In this document: in pieces, positions 63,368 to 64,000 of the stretch | Numbering within the stretch: position 1 is the stretch's first letter | Layout of the letters: every line of letters begins with the position of its first letter | Origin: Caenispirillum bisanense | GTDB lineage: Bacteria > Pseudomonadota > Alphaproteobacteria > Rhodospirillales > Rhodospirillaceae | Length of the DNA stretch: 64,000 nucleotides | Direction of reading: 5' to 3' | Assembly (NCBI RefSeq): GCF_900230255.1 | Contig: NZ_OCNJ01000001.1 | Location: forward strand, 496,001 to 560,000 | The notes under the pieces: generated by a model | Told to the model about the DNA's origin: nothing | Database searches by the model: none | Seen by the model: only the letters and a program-made list of their open reading frames with translations | Translations under genes and position numbers: made by a program

Positions 63368-63946
63368 TCAGCCGTCGCCGCCCCAGCGCTTCACCACCCC
63401 GGCATCCAGCCCGAACAGATCGAGCGTGCGGCCGACCGCATGATCGACGATGTCGTCCAGCGTCTGCGGCCGCGTGTAGAAGGCCGGCACCGGCGGCGCC
63501 ACGATGGCGCCCATTTCCGTCACCGCCGCCATGGCCCGGATGTGGCCGAGGTGCAGCGGCGTTTCCCGCACCATGAGCACGAGGCGGCGGCGCTCCTTCA
63601 GCGTCACGTCGGCCGCCCGCGTGATGAGGTTCGCGCCCGTGCCGGCGGCGATCTCCGACAGGGTGCGTACGGAACACGGCGCGATCACCATGCCGAGGGT
63701 GCGGAACGACCCCGACGACGGCGCCGCCGCCAGGTCACCGTGGCGGTGGTAGACGTCGGCCAGCGCCCGCACTTGGGCGACCTTCAGGTCCGACTCGTGG
63801 GCGAGCGTCACTTCGGCGGCGTCGGACATGACCAGATGGGTCTCGACGTCCAGCCGGCGAAGGATTTCCAGCATCCGGATACCGTAGATGATGCCGGAGG
63901 CGCCGGTTATTCCGACTATTACGCGGGGTCGGGTCGGGTTGTTCAT
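63368..63946 (-). CDS. ubiX: Flavin prenyltransferase UbiX
   Basis: This 192-residue enzyme makes prenylated FMN, the cofactor of UbiD decarboxylases, used in ubiquinone synthesis. It has the N-terminal VGITGASGIIYGIRMLE flavin-binding loop, SSGSFRTLGMVIAPCSVRTLSEIAAG in pieces, and RETPLHLGHIRAM. All typical UbiX features. No ubiD lies in the window. The 54 bp upstream to the window end hold its leader only. Confidence 0.95.
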   Translation of the reverse strand: MNNPTRPRVIVGITGASGIIYGIRMLEILRRLDVETHLVMSDAAEVTLAHESDLKVAQVRALADVYHRHGDLAAAPSSGSFRTLGMVIAPCSVRTLSEIAAGTGANLITRAADVTLKERRRLVLMVRETPLHLGHIRAMAAVTEMGAIVAPPVPAFYTRPQTLDDIVDHAVGRTLDLFGLDAGVVKRWGGDG

Positions 63947-64000
63947 GAAGCTGTGTCCCAGTGGGGCGTATGGGTAATAAAGCGAAAGTCATACGGTCAC

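Overview
This 64 kb window is high-GC, densely coding, single-chromosome-type bacterial DNA. The gene content points to an alphaproteobacterium, most likely a marine or halotolerant member of the Rhodospirillales: COQ9 beside ribosomal protein S21, a YdcH/DUF465 protein, an LdtR-type MarR regulator, an RpoE-ChrR pair, an RpoH paralogue, an AcvB/LpiA pair, ectoine catabolism genes, and the intergenic palindromic repeats (reading MAGLDPAIHG or MRGLDPRIHG in a forward frame) that are common in this class. I saw no tRNA, rRNA, CRISPR array, prophage or insertion sequence. The taxonomy is inference from gene content only.

Layout. 1-3.6 kb: the end of an AraC regulator, an EF-G-like GTPase with altered catalytic motifs, and a PAS protein. 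3.6-13.6 kb: a photo-oxidative/membrane stress island. It holds an RpoH-type sigma factor, a DUF6134-SDR-NTF2 operon, and a five-gene lipid-modifying operon (flavin amine oxidoreductase, DUF1365, cyclopropane-fatty-acyl-phospholipid synthase-like, MFS, DUF3833) that runs divergently from rpoE-chrR. TGATCC-type ECF promoters can be seen in front of all three RpoE-linked units. 13.7-18.6 kb: MsrB, a D-threonine aldolase-like PLP enzyme, a divergent FtsZ-like protein that lacks the GTP-binding half, a GNAT, ornithine decarboxylase and a gamma-glutamylcyclotransferase-like protein. 19-25 kb: a secreted beta-propeller-like protein, two LysE exporters, and lpiA-acvB, which make and turn over lysyl-phosphatidylglycerol.

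25.4-31.3 kb: a 2'-5' RNA ligase-like protein, then meaB, mutB and mutA (methylmalonyl-CoA mutase and its chaperone) in one operon. 32-38.8 kb: a YidE-type transporter, an M19 dipeptidase, a flavin reductase, a MarR regulator, release factor 3 and an HD phosphohydrolase. 38.8-45.2 kb: an ectoine/hydroxyectoine catabolic cluster (eutD-eutC-eutB, enuR, eutE, asnC-type regulator) without its transporter. 45.2-64 kb: mostly housekeeping genes (purB, radC, map, sfsA, comF-like, grxC, nitrilase-like, rpsU, def, COQ9, purE-purK, pfk, ubiX), with several small regulators and hypothetical genes between them.

The most interesting items are the FtsZ-like protein without a GTPase half (15233-15973), the EF-G paralogue that has lost the catalytic His (854-2905), the RpoE-ChrR island with matching promoters, strong inverted repeats in front of the ectoine genes and of the LdtR-like gene, and a 286-bp tandem duplication of intergenic repeats near 58.2-58.7 kb.
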